Source: Clostridia bacterium (GTDB taxonomy: Bacteria > Bacillota > Clostridia > UBA1381). Taken from it: 40,801 nt of DNA. Both the position numbers and the translations under genes were made by a program. A model generated the notes under the pieces. That model did no database searches and was not told the origin of the DNA. It saw nothing but the letters and a program-made list of their open reading frames with translations. The stretch lies in contig JAFSXU010000053.1 of the NCBI GenBank assembly GCA_017443895.1, positions 1 to 40,801 on the forward strand. Reading direction: 5' to 3'. Position 1 is the first letter of the stretch, and every line of letters begins with the position of its first letter. Shown here piece by piece: positions 8,501 to 17,365 of this stretch.

Positions 8501-9379
8501 CTATTCGATATTTTGTATCTGCTCTCTTAATTTCTCAATCTCTCCCTTTAAGGTTACAACAATTTTTGCAATCTCAACATCCGACGCCTTTGAGCCTATC
8601 GTGTTGGTTTCACGGTTAATTTCCTGGATTAAAAAATCAAGCTTTCTGCCTGCAGGGGCACTGCTGTCTAAAATAGAGTAAAATTCAACAAAGTGGCTTG
8701 CAAGTCTTACCGTTTCTTCATTTACCGCAACCTTATCCGCAAAAATTGCAACCTCGGTTAAAATCCGTGTTTCATCAATATCCTTATCCTCTAAAAGCTC
8801 TTTCATCTTTGTATATAGCTTTTCCTTGTACTCTGAAACGGTCTGCGGGGAGCGCTCATCAACTTTTTTGGCTAACTCCTCCATATACGCTATGCGCTCT
8901 CTTAAATCCTTTTCTATTCTCTCGCCCTCACGGGAACGCATTGCGACAAAGTCGGCCATTGACATATCCATAACCGTTTTTACAGATTGCCATATTGCGT
9001 CCTGATCCTCTTCACGGCGCTCGGTCTTAAAGATGTCGGGGTTTCTTGCAACACTCATCACGCTTATATCGTCTTTTAAGTTGAACTTATCACGCAGGCT
9101 GTAGAGTGCTTGAAGATAGCTCTTTGCAACAGCCTCGTTTAAAAGCACATCCTTATCCGCCTCGTCATAGGACTCAACGGCGATATAAATATCAACCTTG
9201 CCCCTTGTTATATATGAGGCTGCATAATTTCTTACCTTTTCCTCCAAAAATCCCAAATGCCTGGGAACGCGTATATTATAATCTGCATACCTGTGGTTTA
9301 CAGATTTTATTTCAACCATTATCTTTTTGCCATCGACAATTTCTTCATGTCTGCCGTAGCCGGTCATACTCTTTAGCAT
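8501..9379 (-). CDS. yicC: YicC family endoribonuclease
   Basis: The 292-residue protein has the family signature start MLKSMTGYGR, the YicC N-terminal domain, and a C-terminal DUF1732 domain with the stretch KLDFLIQEINRETNTIGSK. Family members are reported as RNA-cleaving, stress-linked proteins; the physiological target here is unknown. An upstream in-frame ATG would add nine residues, but the start at 9379 has CCGAGGAG 8 nt upstream and matches the family N-terminus, so I prefer it. It is the first gene of the long operon that ends at rlmN. Confidence 0.93.
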   Translation of the reverse strand: MLKSMTGYGRHEEIVDGKKIMVEIKSVNHRYADYNIRVPRHLGFLEEKVRNYAASYITRGKVDIYIAVESYDEADKDVLLNEAVAKSYLQALYSLRDKFNLKDDISVMSVARNPDIFKTERREEDQDAIWQSVKTVMDMSMADFVAMRSREGERIEKDLRERIAYMEELAKKVDERSPQTVSEYKEKLYTKMKELLEDKDIDETRILTEVAIFADKVAVNEETVRLASHFVEFYSILDSSAPAGRKLDFLIQEINRETNTIGSKASDVEIAKIVVTLKGEIEKLREQIQNIE

Positions 9380-9445
9380 ATTGTTTTCTCCTCGGATTTT
9401 TAACATATTGCTCTAATTTTTTCAAAACTATCCGCAATTTTAACT

Positions 9446-9454
9446 ATTGTACCA
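9446..9454 (-). promoter_or_regulatory. Candidate extended -10 promoter of the yicC operon
   Basis: On the minus strand the sequence reads TGG-TACAAT (hexamer at 9446-9451), an extended -10. No good -35 is present 16-18 bp upstream, so confidence is modest. It is 67 bp ahead of the yicC start. Confidence 0.4.
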
Positions 9455-9521
9455 TAATTTTCAAAAAAATAATATACTTTTTTGAAAATTTTTTTAAATT
9501 ATTTTAAAAAAACAATAATTA

Positions 9522-9550
9522 TTGACAATATCATAGTATTGGGATATACT
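9522..9550 (+). promoter_or_regulatory. Strong sigma-A promoter upstream of rqcH (distal)
   Basis: TTGACA (9522-9527), a 17-bp spacer and TATACT (9545-9550). Transcription would start near 9557 and meet a terminator-like hairpin within about 60 nt. Confidence 0.75.
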
Positions 9551-9556
9551 ATTTTC

Positions 9557-9626
9557 CAGAAAGACACCCTATCAATATCAGGATTTGTTTTTAACAAATT
9601 GCTGAGGTCTGAATGGGTGTTTTTTG
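9557..9626 (+). ncRNA. Candidate attenuator or small RNA ahead of rqcH
   Basis: Downstream of a strong promoter lies a compact structured unit. AAGACACCC (9561-9569) pairs with GGGTGTTTT (9615-9623) and runs into a T-tract, forming a terminator. Between these arms is a second hairpin, TCAG-g-ATTTGT / ACAAAT-tg-CTGA (9578-9605). AGAC (9562-9565) could alternatively pair with GTCT (9607-9610), a competing fold. This may be an attenuation leader for rqcH or a free-standing RNA of about 70 nt. It does not match any riboswitch class I know. A weak second promoter (TGATATACT, 9665-9673) could transcribe rqcH independently. Confidence 0.45.
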
Positions 9627-9664
9627 TTATTTGGAATTTTTTCCTTTTAAATTGGCTGTTTTTA

Positions 9665-9673
9665 TGATATACT
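9665..9673 (+). promoter_or_regulatory. Candidate proximal extended -10 promoter of rqcH
   Basis: TG-A-TATACT lies downstream of the terminator-like hairpin and 34 bp before the rqcH start. The -35 region is poor. If used, it would free rqcH from the upstream hairpin. Confidence 0.35.
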
Positions 9674-9706
9674 TTCTGTAAAATATAATAAATCGGAGAA
9701 ATTATT

Positions 9707-11434
9707 ATGGCTTTTGATGCATTGGCTCTTAGTTTGCTTACTCGTGAGCTTAAAAATACAATAATCGGTGCAAGGATTGACAAGGTTTCACAGCCTGAGC
9801 GTGATGAGGTGGTTTTATCGCTTCGCACCTTCAGGGATAATTACAGGCTTGTATTATCGGCGTCCTCTGCGCACCCAAGAATACATTTAACTGAAGTTTC
9901 AAAGAAAAATCCGCAGACTGCGCCTTTATTTTGTATGCTTTTAAGAAAGCATTTAGGTTCGGGAAAAATTACAGATATTGAACAGGTGGGTTTTGAAAGA
10001 ATTGTAAAAATCAGTGTTGAGAGCTATGACGAGCTTGGAGATTTGACAACAAAGTACCTTATAATCGAGATTATGGGCAGGCACTCAAATGTGATTTTAA
10101 CAAATGCGGAAATGAAAATTATCGACTGCATAAAGCATATTGATTTTACAATAAGCTCTGTGCGTGAGGTGTTACCGGGGATTACATACACCTATCCGCC
10201 AAAGCAGGATAAAATTCCTCTGCCTGAATTTAATAACGACACAAGCATTGATTTTTCCACACCGCAAACTGTGGACAAGGCGATAATGTCGGCAATTTCG
10301 GGAATTTCGCCGATACTTGCACGGGAGTTTGTGTACAAGATTTTCGGCACAACCGATGTCCGTGCAAATTCGCTCAACACAAACCAGCAAGCGGCGATTA
10401 AGGTTGCAATCTTAAAAACCGTATCGGACATTGAAAACGGCATATTCTCGCCATGTATGATATGCGATGCATCATCGGGTAAAATTTTGGATTTCTGTGC
10501 GGTAAATATTTCGCAGTATGAAACGCTTGCAAAGGTTATACCGTATGAGGATATGAACACCCTTGTTGATGATTTTTACAAAACCCGTGATATGCACGAG
10601 CGAATGAAACAAAAGAGTGCCGACCTTAACAAGCTCTTAACAAACGCAATAGAGCGTGCGGCAAAAAAGCGGATAATTTTAGAGCGCACGCTAAAGGATG
10701 CAAGCGACCGTGAAAAATACAAGATAAAAGGCGATTTAATTACGGCAAACATATATAAAATTCATCAGGGCGATAAATCCGTTACGGTTGATAACTACTA
10801 TGACGGAAGTGTGCTTCAGATCACGCTTGACCCTACCCTTACGCCGTCACAAAACGCACAGAAATACTACAAACGCTACAACAAGGCAAAAACCGCACAG
10901 GTGGAGGCAAAAAAGCAGTTTGATATGACCATATCCGATATTGAGTATCTTGAAAGCACACAAATGGCGATTGAAAATGCCGAAAATCAAAGCGACTTAG
11001 ATGCAATAAGAAACGAGCTTATAGACCAAGGATATTTAAACAGACGACCCGATAAAAAAAGACGAAAAAAAGAGGAGTCAAAACCGCTTCATTATGTAAG
11101 CTCTGACGGGTTTGATATTTATGTGGGCAAAAACAATACCCAAAACGACTACCTGACACTAAAGCTTGCAAATTCCTCGGATATTTGGTTCCATACCAAA
11201 AACATACACGGCTCACACACTATTATAAAATTAGGTATCGACAAGGATGTACCCGATACAACCATGCGTGAGGCGGCACAGCTTGCGGCATACTATTCAA
11301 AAGCACGAAGCTCCGCGCAGGTACCCGTTGACTACACGCAAATTAAAAATGTAAAAAAACCAAACGGCGCAAAGCCCGGTATGGTTATATACGACCACTA
11401 TAATACTGTGTATGTAACACCCGGATTGATATAA
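9707..11434 (+). CDS. rqcH: Rqc2/RqcH-type ribosome quality control protein (NFACT family)
   Basis: RqcH binds stalled, split 50S subunits and recruits tRNA-Ala to add poly-alanine tails to the blocked nascent chain. The 575-residue protein has an NFACT-N domain starting MAFDALALSLLTREL, the conserved EIMGRHSNVILTN segment, a long central coiled coil (about 290-440), and a C-terminal NFACT-R domain with YVGKNNTQNDYLT and DIWFHTKNIHGSHTII. It was formerly annotated as fibronectin-binding protein FbpA. The ATG follows CGGAGAAATTATT. It is monocistronic, divergent from the yicC operon, and closed by a perfect hairpin terminator. Confidence 0.95.
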   Translation: MAFDALALSLLTRELKNTIIGARIDKVSQPERDEVVLSLRTFRDNYRLVLSASSAHPRIHLTEVSKKNPQTAPLFCMLLRKHLGSGKITDIEQVGFERIVKISVESYDELGDLTTKYLIIEIMGRHSNVILTNAEMKIIDCIKHIDFTISSVREVLPGITYTYPPKQDKIPLPEFNNDTSIDFSTPQTVDKAIMSAISGISPILAREFVYKIFGTTDVRANSLNTNQQAAIKVAILKTVSDIENGIFSPCMICDASSGKILDFCAVNISQYETLAKVIPYEDMNTLVDDFYKTRDMHERMKQKSADLNKLLTNAIERAAKKRIILERTLKDASDREKYKIKGDLITANIYKIHQGDKSVTVDNYYDGSVLQITLDPTLTPSQNAQKYYKRYNKAKTAQVEAKKQFDMTISDIEYLESTQMAIENAENQSDLDAIRNELIDQGYLNRRPDKKRRKKEESKPLHYVSSDGFDIYVGKNNTQNDYLTLKLANSSDIWFHTKNIHGSHTIIKLGIDKDVPDTTMREAAQLAAYYSKARSSAQVPVDYTQIKNVKKPNGAKPGMVIYDHYNTVYVTPGLI

Positions 11435-11437
11435 TGT

Positions 11438-11667
11438 GGGGCTGATGCCTTTAGCGCAGAACGCCCAAAGGTGATAATATTTTAATTAAATAAGCTTTTT
11501 ATTAGCTTAACAGCGTTTTAATATTTATTAATGAATAATTCCGAAAAAATTTTTCGGAATTATTTGTTTTTATACCTGTGGGCTACGAACACAACTCACC
11601 ACTCGGAGTATACATATACGCCGTCGGATGAGTTGTGTCCGTTCTGCATCTAAATCCATTCAGCCCC
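11438..11667. repeat. MITE-like element of about 230 bp between rqcH and RNase J
   Basis: Imperfect terminal inverted repeats of about 27 bp bound this stretch. The left end begins GGGGCTGATGCCTTTAG and ends GCAGAACG (11438-11464). The right end, read on the minus strand, begins GGGGCTGAATGGATTTAG and also ends GCAGAACG (11667-11640). Inside are the rqcH terminator palindrome and a second inverted repeat, ACACAACTCA (11589-11598) with TGAGTTGTGT (11629-11638). No transposase gene and no certain target duplication are visible. It is non-coding as far as I can see. Confidence 0.6.
11534..11571 (+). terminator. Rho-independent terminator of rqcH
   Basis: A perfect palindrome with arms AATAATTCCGAAAAA and TTTTTCGGAATTATT (11534-11564) is followed by TGTTTTT. 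It lies 100 bp after the rqcH stop, within the MITE-like element. Confidence 0.75.
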
Positions 11668-11740
11668 TTAAAGACTGATTTTTTGCTACTATGAAAATAC
11701 CTGTCCCTACAAGGAGTATGCAGAAATGTTTTTCAAGTGC

Positions 11741-11770
11741 TTGACTATAATATGTAATTTGTGGTATAAT
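11741..11770 (+). promoter_or_regulatory. Sigma-A promoter of RNase J gene
   Basis: TTGACT (11741-11746), an 18-bp spacer, and TATAAT (11765-11770) preceded by TG-G, an extended -10. The predicted start is about 60 bp ahead of the coding region. Confidence 0.8.
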
Positions 11771-11838
11771 AAATTTGATGTATTTGCGTTCGGAAATATT
11801 ATAAGCATTATGCTTATAGGAAAAATGGAGGTTTTATT

Positions 11839-13506
11839 TTGGCAAAAAGCAAAAAATTGAAGATTATCCCACTTGGAGGTCTCGATGAAATCGGTAAAAA
11901 TATGACCGTTTTCGAGTACGGAAACGAGATAATCCTTGTGGACTGCGGTATGGCGTTCCCTGATGACGATATGCCGGGAGTTGATATTGTGTTAAACGAT
12001 ATTTCCTACCTTGAAAAGAATTATCAGAAAATCAAAGGAATTTTCCTTACGCACGGACATGAAGATCATATCGGAGGTCTGCCATACTTTTTAAAGGCAA
12101 TAAATGTGCCTGTTTACGGAACAAGGCTTACAATAAGTCTTGTTGAACACAAATTAAAGGAGCATAACATCCTATCCCGTTGTAATCTTGTGCGTACAAA
12201 GCCCGGAACGGTAGTAAAGGCAGGACAGCATTTTACAATTGAGTTTATAAACACAAACCACTCAATTGCCGACTCTGCCGCACTTGCAATTAAAACACCT
12301 TTAGGCACAGTGGTGCATATGGGCGATTTTAAGATTGATACCACACCCATTGTCGGCAAGGTTATTGACCTTGCAAGATTGGGCGAGCTTGGAAACAGAG
12401 GCGTTTTAGCGCTTATGTCCGACAGTACAAATGTCGAGCGACCGGGCTATGCAATGAGTGAAATGACAGTCGGGACTAAGTTTAACGAGATATTTGAAAA
12501 TTGCAAAAAGCGTATTATTGTCGCAACATTTGCATCAAATATATTCAGAGTTCAGCAGATAATAAATGCGGCTGTTACAAACGGAAGAAAGGTTGCCATA
12601 TCAGGACGGAGTATGGAAAACATCGTTGAGATTTCCATACTGCTTGGGTATATTAAAATCCCCGAGGGAGTTTTAATCCCTCTTGATAACATCAAAAAAT
12701 ACAGACCGAGTCAGGTTTGTATCATAACAACAGGCTCACAGGGTGAGCCGATGAGCGCTCTTACACGAATGGCATTTTCCGACCATAAAACAGTTGAGCT
12801 TACAAAAAATGATTTGATTATTTTAAGTGCAACTCCTATCCCCGGTAACGAGAAATCAGTTTCAAATGTTATTAACGAGTTATTTAAGATTGGTGCGGAG
12901 GTAATATACAGCTCCCTTGCAGATGTGCATGTTTCAGGTCACGCCTGCCAGGAGGAGTTAAAGCTTATATTATCACTTGTTAAGCCTAAATACTTTATAC
13001 CCGTACACGGTGAGCACAGGCATTTGGTGCTTCACAAGGAGCTTGCACAAAAGGTCGGAATACCTGAGCAAAACAACTTTATCCTGCATAACGGCGCTGT
13101 GTTGGAGCTTGACAAGCAATCCGCAAAGATTACAGGCGAGGTGCCCTCAGGCAAGGTACTTGTTGACGGCTTGGGCGTCGGAGATGTCGGAAATGTGGTT
13201 TTAAGGGACAGAAAAATTCTTTCCGAGGACGGTCTTATAATTGTCATTGCGACAATCTCGCACAAGACTCTGGAGCTTCTTGCCCAGCCCGATGTTATAT
13301 CCCGTGGCTTTGTGTATGTAAAAGAAGCTGAAAACTTAATAGACGGAATAAAATATGTTGCAAACGAGGCAATGGAAAAATCATTGGCAAGGAAACATTG
13401 TGACTGGAACACTATGAAGAGTTCTCTAAGAAGCTCTGTTTCAAAATACATCTATGAAAAAACAGAACGCAATCCTATGATTTTACCTATAATAGAAGAA
13501 ATTTAA
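11839..13506 (+). CDS. rnj: Ribonuclease J
   Basis: RNase J is a metallo-beta-lactamase/beta-CASP ribonuclease with endo- and 5'-3' exonuclease activity in mRNA decay and rRNA maturation. The 555-residue protein is the usual size. Zinc ligands sit in THGHEDHIGG (H72, H74, D76, H77); NTNHSIADS and HMGDFKID carry further metal ligands, and the C-terminal HVSGHA and VHGEHRH motifs of the beta-CASP and final domains are present. The start is TTG (11839) with ATGGAGG about 8 nt upstream; the protein then reads MAKSKKLKIIPLGG. Firmicutes often have J1 and J2; which paralogue this is cannot be told from the window. Confidence 0.95.
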   Translation: MAKSKKLKIIPLGGLDEIGKNMTVFEYGNEIILVDCGMAFPDDDMPGVDIVLNDISYLEKNYQKIKGIFLTHGHEDHIGGLPYFLKAINVPVYGTRLTISLVEHKLKEHNILSRCNLVRTKPGTVVKAGQHFTIEFINTNHSIADSAALAIKTPLGTVVHMGDFKIDTTPIVGKVIDLARLGELGNRGVLALMSDSTNVERPGYAMSEMTVGTKFNEIFENCKKRIIVATFASNIFRVQQIINAAVTNGRKVAISGRSMENIVEISILLGYIKIPEGVLIPLDNIKKYRPSQVCIITTGSQGEPMSALTRMAFSDHKTVELTKNDLIILSATPIPGNEKSVSNVINELFKIGAEVIYSSLADVHVSGHACQEELKLILSLVKPKYFIPVHGEHRHLVLHKELAQKVGIPEQNNFILHNGAVLELDKQSAKITGEVPSGKVLVDGLGVGDVGNVVLRDRKILSEDGLIIVIATISHKTLELLAQPDVISRGFVYVKEAENLIDGIKYVANEAMEKSLARKHCDWNTMKSSLRSSVSKYIYEKTERNPMILPIIEEI

Positions 13507-13518
13507 AATTCCGCAACA

Positions 13519-13556
13519 AAAAAATGAGTTTTTGTATTGGCAAAAACTCATTTTTT
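13519..13556. terminator. Bidirectional terminator between RNase J and the TetR gene
   Basis: AAAAAATGAGTTTTTG / CAAAAACTCATTTTTT is a near-perfect hairpin with a 6-nt loop, A-rich on one side and T-rich on the other. It serves the two convergent genes. Confidence 0.85.
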
Positions 13557-13563
13557 ATGTAAG

Positions 13564-14136
13564 TTACATATATTCCTGTATACTCCTTGATAAAACCTGC
13601 GTCATTGTCCTTGTGCTGTCCTCTAAGCTAATCTCGCCTAATTTATCCCTTGCCCAGTCCTCAAGTATCAGCACATATCCGCCTATAAAGAGTCTTAGGA
13701 TTATCTCAAAATTCTTTTTATCCCGTATCTTTGCCATAAGCTCCGTATCGGATAAGTATATATTTATAACAGTATCACGGAGCTGGTTTAAGAATTTATC
13801 CGCACCTCTTGTTCTTATAAGGGATTTATAGAATTTCTCGTCACTTTCAAGGAAATCAACTATCTCACTTATCGCTTCATACGAGCCTTTTAAGACTATA
13901 TCCTCCTTGGTTACAGACGCCATGATATTATCCATAACATCTGAATGTATCTTCTCCCTTACATCATCAATGGACTTAAAATGTGCATAGAATGTACTTC
14001 TGTTTATATCCGCCTCGTTTACAATGTCCGTCACCGTTATTTTGTCCTTTTCCTGCATAAGGGTTGCGTATGCACGAATAATCATCTTCTCGGAACGGAT
14101 TGCGTTCCTATACGGTTTCTTCGTTCTTTTTTCCAT
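13564..14136 (-). CDS. TetR/AcrR family transcriptional regulator
   Basis: The 190-residue protein has a TetR-type N-terminal helix-turn-helix (about 15-65) with the signature TVTDIVNEADINRSTFYAHFKSIDD, then an all-helical ligand or dimer domain. The C-terminal part resembles the TetR_C domains that accompany transporter genes. It is the last gene of the transporter/GLUG operon: its ATG lies 29 bp inside the end of the GLUG gene, with AAGGTG upstream. It probably represses its own operon in response to a small molecule, but neither ligand nor operator is evident. Confidence 0.85.
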   Translation of the reverse strand: MEKRTKKPYRNAIRSEKMIIRAYATLMQEKDKITVTDIVNEADINRSTFYAHFKSIDDVREKIHSDVMDNIMASVTKEDIVLKGSYEAISEIVDFLESDEKFYKSLIRTRGADKFLNQLRDTVINIYLSDTELMAKIRDKKNFEIILRLFIGGYVLILEDWARDKLGEISLEDSTRTMTQVLSRSIQEYM

Positions 14137-17100
14137 TGTTTGCTTTCACCTTTCTGTATATTTTTTTTACAAATAATGTACCTATTAAAATAAATAATAT
14201 AATAACTATTGCAATACTTATCACAATAATCATATTCGGTTTTTTATAAATCAGCATAAACTCGCCCGGCTCTTTCATGGTAAATACATCATATGTACCG
14301 TCTTGCTCACTATCGGTTATTTGCCATACGCCGTCTTTTTTAACTGCTATCTCTGCCCGTTTTTTTGCATCGTCACGGACATGGATTTTTAAATCGCCGT
14401 ATGAGTCATCGCTCAGACTATAGTTATAAACCTTTCCGACATCATAGCCCCTGAATTCAAAATCGCCGTTTATTTCATTAACTTTTACCTGTGTGCCGTC
14501 TGCAAAAACTCCCTCTACCAGTAAGATAGCAGGCTCCTCGCCCGATGAAATTGTAGTTGTTGCCTTGCTGTACTCGGTCTTAAACACAACATTTCTTATT
14601 ATCGGCTCCGCTGTGTCCCTATCCCACATTGGTATCTCGCCGCCATGTGCGTCAACGCGAGGTATATCCTTATCCGTCAGCTTTTCTCCGTACTCCTTTG
14701 TAACGGTTTTTAGCTCCGTTCCGTTATCTATAAATACAGCTTTAAAATGAAATCTTGCATATTCATCGGATATTGCCTTTATCGTTTCGCCTATATTTTT
14801 GGCGTCATTATCCGATAATGCCTTTATCTGCGGTAAATACTTATCTCCCGATGCAACATAGTATGTGTCGGCATTTAGCTTTGCAAGCTTTGTAGGCATC
14901 CTGCCATCGGTTGATACCATATCATCAGGCTTTATTGCCTCCGCTTTCCCTTCAAGGCTTGTGCCCTCAACTCCTGCCAAGCCCTCATCAATAAAGTAGT
15001 TTGCACTGATCTGACCTGTCACAACACCTGCAACCGCGCCCATTTTATCCGTATTCTTATTCCGTATTACAGGCATTGAATAGCAATTTGTAATGTTCTT
15101 GCCCTCACCGCAAATTCCGCCGACACGGGTCGTGCCATCAAGCTCATCAATGGCGATACAGGTCTTTATATCGGCAAGGGAATATCCGCAAATTCCGCCC
15201 ACATATCCGTCATCCTCCGAGCTTACCTTGGAGGTTGAGAGGCAGTTATCAATATTTCCCATATCGGCTCTTCCTGCTATTCCGCCTGCGTACTTGCCCT
15301 TGACATTTACATCACCCATATTTATGCTTGAATTTATAACAGCCTTTAAAATGGTATCGGGATCAATCTGTGTTCCGTCGGGAAGCTGTATATTCTCGCC
15401 GTTTCTTACTATTGACTCAAAGCCTGTAGCTCCTACTATTCCGCCTGCTGACTCGGTTGAGTCAATTTCGCCGTAGTTTATACAATGCTTAATCAGTGCG
15501 GTATCTGCATTTTCGTTACCGATAAGGCGTGGGATAACGATATTTGTGCTTTGCAGACTGCCGATTGAGATTTCCGTTTCCTTTGCATATGCGGTTGTAT
15601 GCAGGCTTCCGAAAAGCTTGTTGAATATCTCCCGTATCACCGTTGCACCGGGGCTGTCGGGATTTATTGTCGGCAACGGCCTTAGTGTAGGAATTGTGGG
15701 GATTGAGTTTACAAACCGATTAAGTGAATTTACAAGGTTTACCGTCTGCCTTTCAAGTCCGGTAAAGTTATCGGTCATGGTATCTACATCGTCCTCTAAC
15801 GACCTTAACAAGCTCTTTGTTACATTCATTGTATCGTCAAGGTTACCCAATGTAGTTTCAATATTATCGGATAAATCGTTTAGATTGTCAATTGTTTCAC
15901 TTAAATTTAATTCGTCAATCTCATTTTCTATTTTATCTATAAGATCGTTTATATTGTCATCGCCGTTTTCAATGGCATCGTTTAGATTATCTATAAGCTC
16001 TGTAAGCTCATATGCGCTGTCATTAAAAGTTGTGGCTGTTTCGTTTACAATGTCGAGTGTATCGTCTAAGGAGCTATGGAGCTCACTTATACGCCCATCG
16101 GTATCATCGGTTATTTTTGACAAATTATCGTCAATACTTTGGCTTATATCGTCAAGGAAATTTGAAACATTGCTGTTCCCCGTTCCGTTTATCGCATCGG
16201 ACACTGAACGGAAGGTATCGGTTGCGGCTCTTGCTAAGTTTCTGTTATCGGTAACCAAACCGCTTAGCTCATCATGCACTTCATTGCCCGAAAATCCGAA
16301 AACAGTCTGTAAAATATCGTCGGTATAGTCATCTACCTTCTTTTTTACTCTTTCAATTTCCTCCTTTACATCATTTGCCTGTTTCTTGACCGCCGCCTGT
16401 GCGCTTGCATAGCTAAGCTCAATATCGGTATACGGCTCAAATCTGCCGCAAATTCCGCCGACGCTTCGCCTGCCCTGCACCTTTGCATTATTGATACATT
16501 CCTTTGTTTCACCGCTCATCAATCCGCAGATACCGCCTATATTATCGCCAAACACCTCGCCGCCGACTGTGCCGTTATTGGTACACGCTACAACTGCGCC
16601 CTTGTTATTGCCTGCAATTCCGCCGACATTTACGGTATTTTCATTGGCGTCTGCGCCGACCTTGCCGAGGTTTTTACACAGTTTTACTCTGCCCTCGTTA
16701 TAGCCTACAATTCCGCCCACGGTGCTTGTTCCGTTTACGGTGGCATTTACCGAACAGCTGTCTATTATGCCAACCATTGTGTTTAGTCCTGCAATTCCGC
16801 CTGTCTGTTTCTGACCTCTTATACTGCCACGGAATGCACAGTTTACAATCGTACCCTCATTATAGCCCACAACTGCGCCAAAGTTTTCATCGCCCGATGC
16901 AACCTCGCTTTGGATATTCTGTGTGCTTACATCTGCTTTTTCGAGTATGTCAATTGCTTTTTTACGGACAACATTTTGTGTATCCTCTGTCCCGTCCGTT
17001 TTTATAATTCCCGTTACGGTAAGGTCACGGATTTTTGAGCCCTGCGTTGCAATTGCAAACAAGCCCCTGTTTGAACCCTCATATGTAAGCTCGATATTGC

Positions 17101-17365
17101 TTATAGTGTGTCCGTTACCTGCAAACTCACCGCAGAAAATCTCGGCAGGAGTAACCTCAACACCTTTTAAATCAATATCATTTAGGAGGGCAAATTTTTT
17201 GTTTTTTGAATATTCATCAAATGTGCATTTTTTTGTAAATGCCAAAAATTCATCGACTGTTGATATAGACACCGCATCGTCTGCATATGCAAACGGGACC
17301 GCATAGCCCATAAGCATTATAACCGACACCAGCAATGCCCCAAATTTCTTATTCGCTCTCATCAA
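14108..17365 (-). CDS. Secreted, membrane-anchored GLUG-repeat and coiled-coil protein
   Basis: This 1085-residue protein has an N-terminal signal peptide (about 1-28, ending in FAYA). A first block of GLUG-like repeats (about 160-315) shows the recurring form GGIAG-N-G-x-V-x-x-C. A long, Asp/Asn/Leu-rich heptad region (about 315-575) looks like an extended coiled coil. A second GLUG block (about 640-800) and a beta-rich C-terminal region follow. One transmembrane helix (about 1042-1062) and a short basic cytoplasmic tail end the protein. It overlaps the transporter gene by 17 bp and the regulator gene by 29 bp. The start may be TTG (17365) or the adjacent ATG (17362). The architecture suggests an extracellular partner of the RND transporter; the exact function is unknown. 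Confidence 0.8.
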   Translation of the reverse strand: MMRANKKFGALLVSVIMLMGYAVPFAYADDAVSISTVDEFLAFTKKCTFDEYSKNKKFALLNDIDLKGVEVTPAEIFCGEFAGNGHTISNIELTYEGSNRGLFAIATQGSKIRDLTVTGIIKTDGTEDTQNVVRKKAIDILEKADVSTQNIQSEVASGDENFGAVVGYNEGTIVNCAFRGSIRGQKQTGGIAGLNTMVGIIDSCSVNATVNGTSTVGGIVGYNEGRVKLCKNLGKVGADANENTVNVGGIAGNNKGAVVACTNNGTVGGEVFGDNIGGICGLMSGETKECINNAKVQGRRSVGGICGRFEPYTDIELSYASAQAAVKKQANDVKEEIERVKKKVDDYTDDILQTVFGFSGNEVHDELSGLVTDNRNLARAATDTFRSVSDAINGTGNSNVSNFLDDISQSIDDNLSKITDDTDGRISELHSSLDDTLDIVNETATTFNDSAYELTELIDNLNDAIENGDDNINDLIDKIENEIDELNLSETIDNLNDLSDNIETTLGNLDDTMNVTKSLLRSLEDDVDTMTDNFTGLERQTVNLVNSLNRFVNSIPTIPTLRPLPTINPDSPGATVIREIFNKLFGSLHTTAYAKETEISIGSLQSTNIVIPRLIGNENADTALIKHCINYGEIDSTESAGGIVGATGFESIVRNGENIQLPDGTQIDPDTILKAVINSSINMGDVNVKGKYAGGIAGRADMGNIDNCLSTSKVSSEDDGYVGGICGYSLADIKTCIAIDELDGTTRVGGICGEGKNITNCYSMPVIRNKNTDKMGAVAGVVTGQISANYFIDEGLAGVEGTSLEGKAEAIKPDDMVSTDGRMPTKLAKLNADTYYVASGDKYLPQIKALSDNDAKNIGETIKAISDEYARFHFKAVFIDNGTELKTVTKEYGEKLTDKDIPRVDAHGGEIPMWDRDTAEPIIRNVVFKTEYSKATTTISSGEEPAILLVEGVFADGTQVKVNEINGDFEFRGYDVGKVYNYSLSDDSYGDLKIHVRDDAKKRAEIAVKKDGVWQITDSEQDGTYDVFTMKEPGEFMLIYKKPNMIIVISIAIVIILFILIGTLFVKKIYRKVKANNGKKNEETV

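Noticed and set aside
9557-9706. T-box or other known riboswitch ahead of rqcH
   Set aside because: The leader is too short for a T-box and lacks the conserved T-box bulge sequence; none of the preQ1, purine, fluoride or guanidine core motifs could be matched.
9499-9828. Minus-strand open frame across the rqcH promoter
   Set aside because: It overlaps the start of rqcH, covers the promoter and hairpin, and is rich in Ile/Lys/Ser as expected from AT-rich non-coding DNA.
13945-14193. Plus-strand open frame opposite the TetR gene start
   Set aside because: It is antisense to a clear helix-turn-helix protein gene and lacks a ribosome binding site.
15546-16328. Long plus-strand open frame (about 260 codons) inside the GLUG protein gene
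   Set aside because: It is antisense to the Asp/Asn-rich coiled-coil region, whose codon bias opens the opposite strand. It has a low-complexity Ser/Phe/Val-rich sequence and no ribosome binding site.
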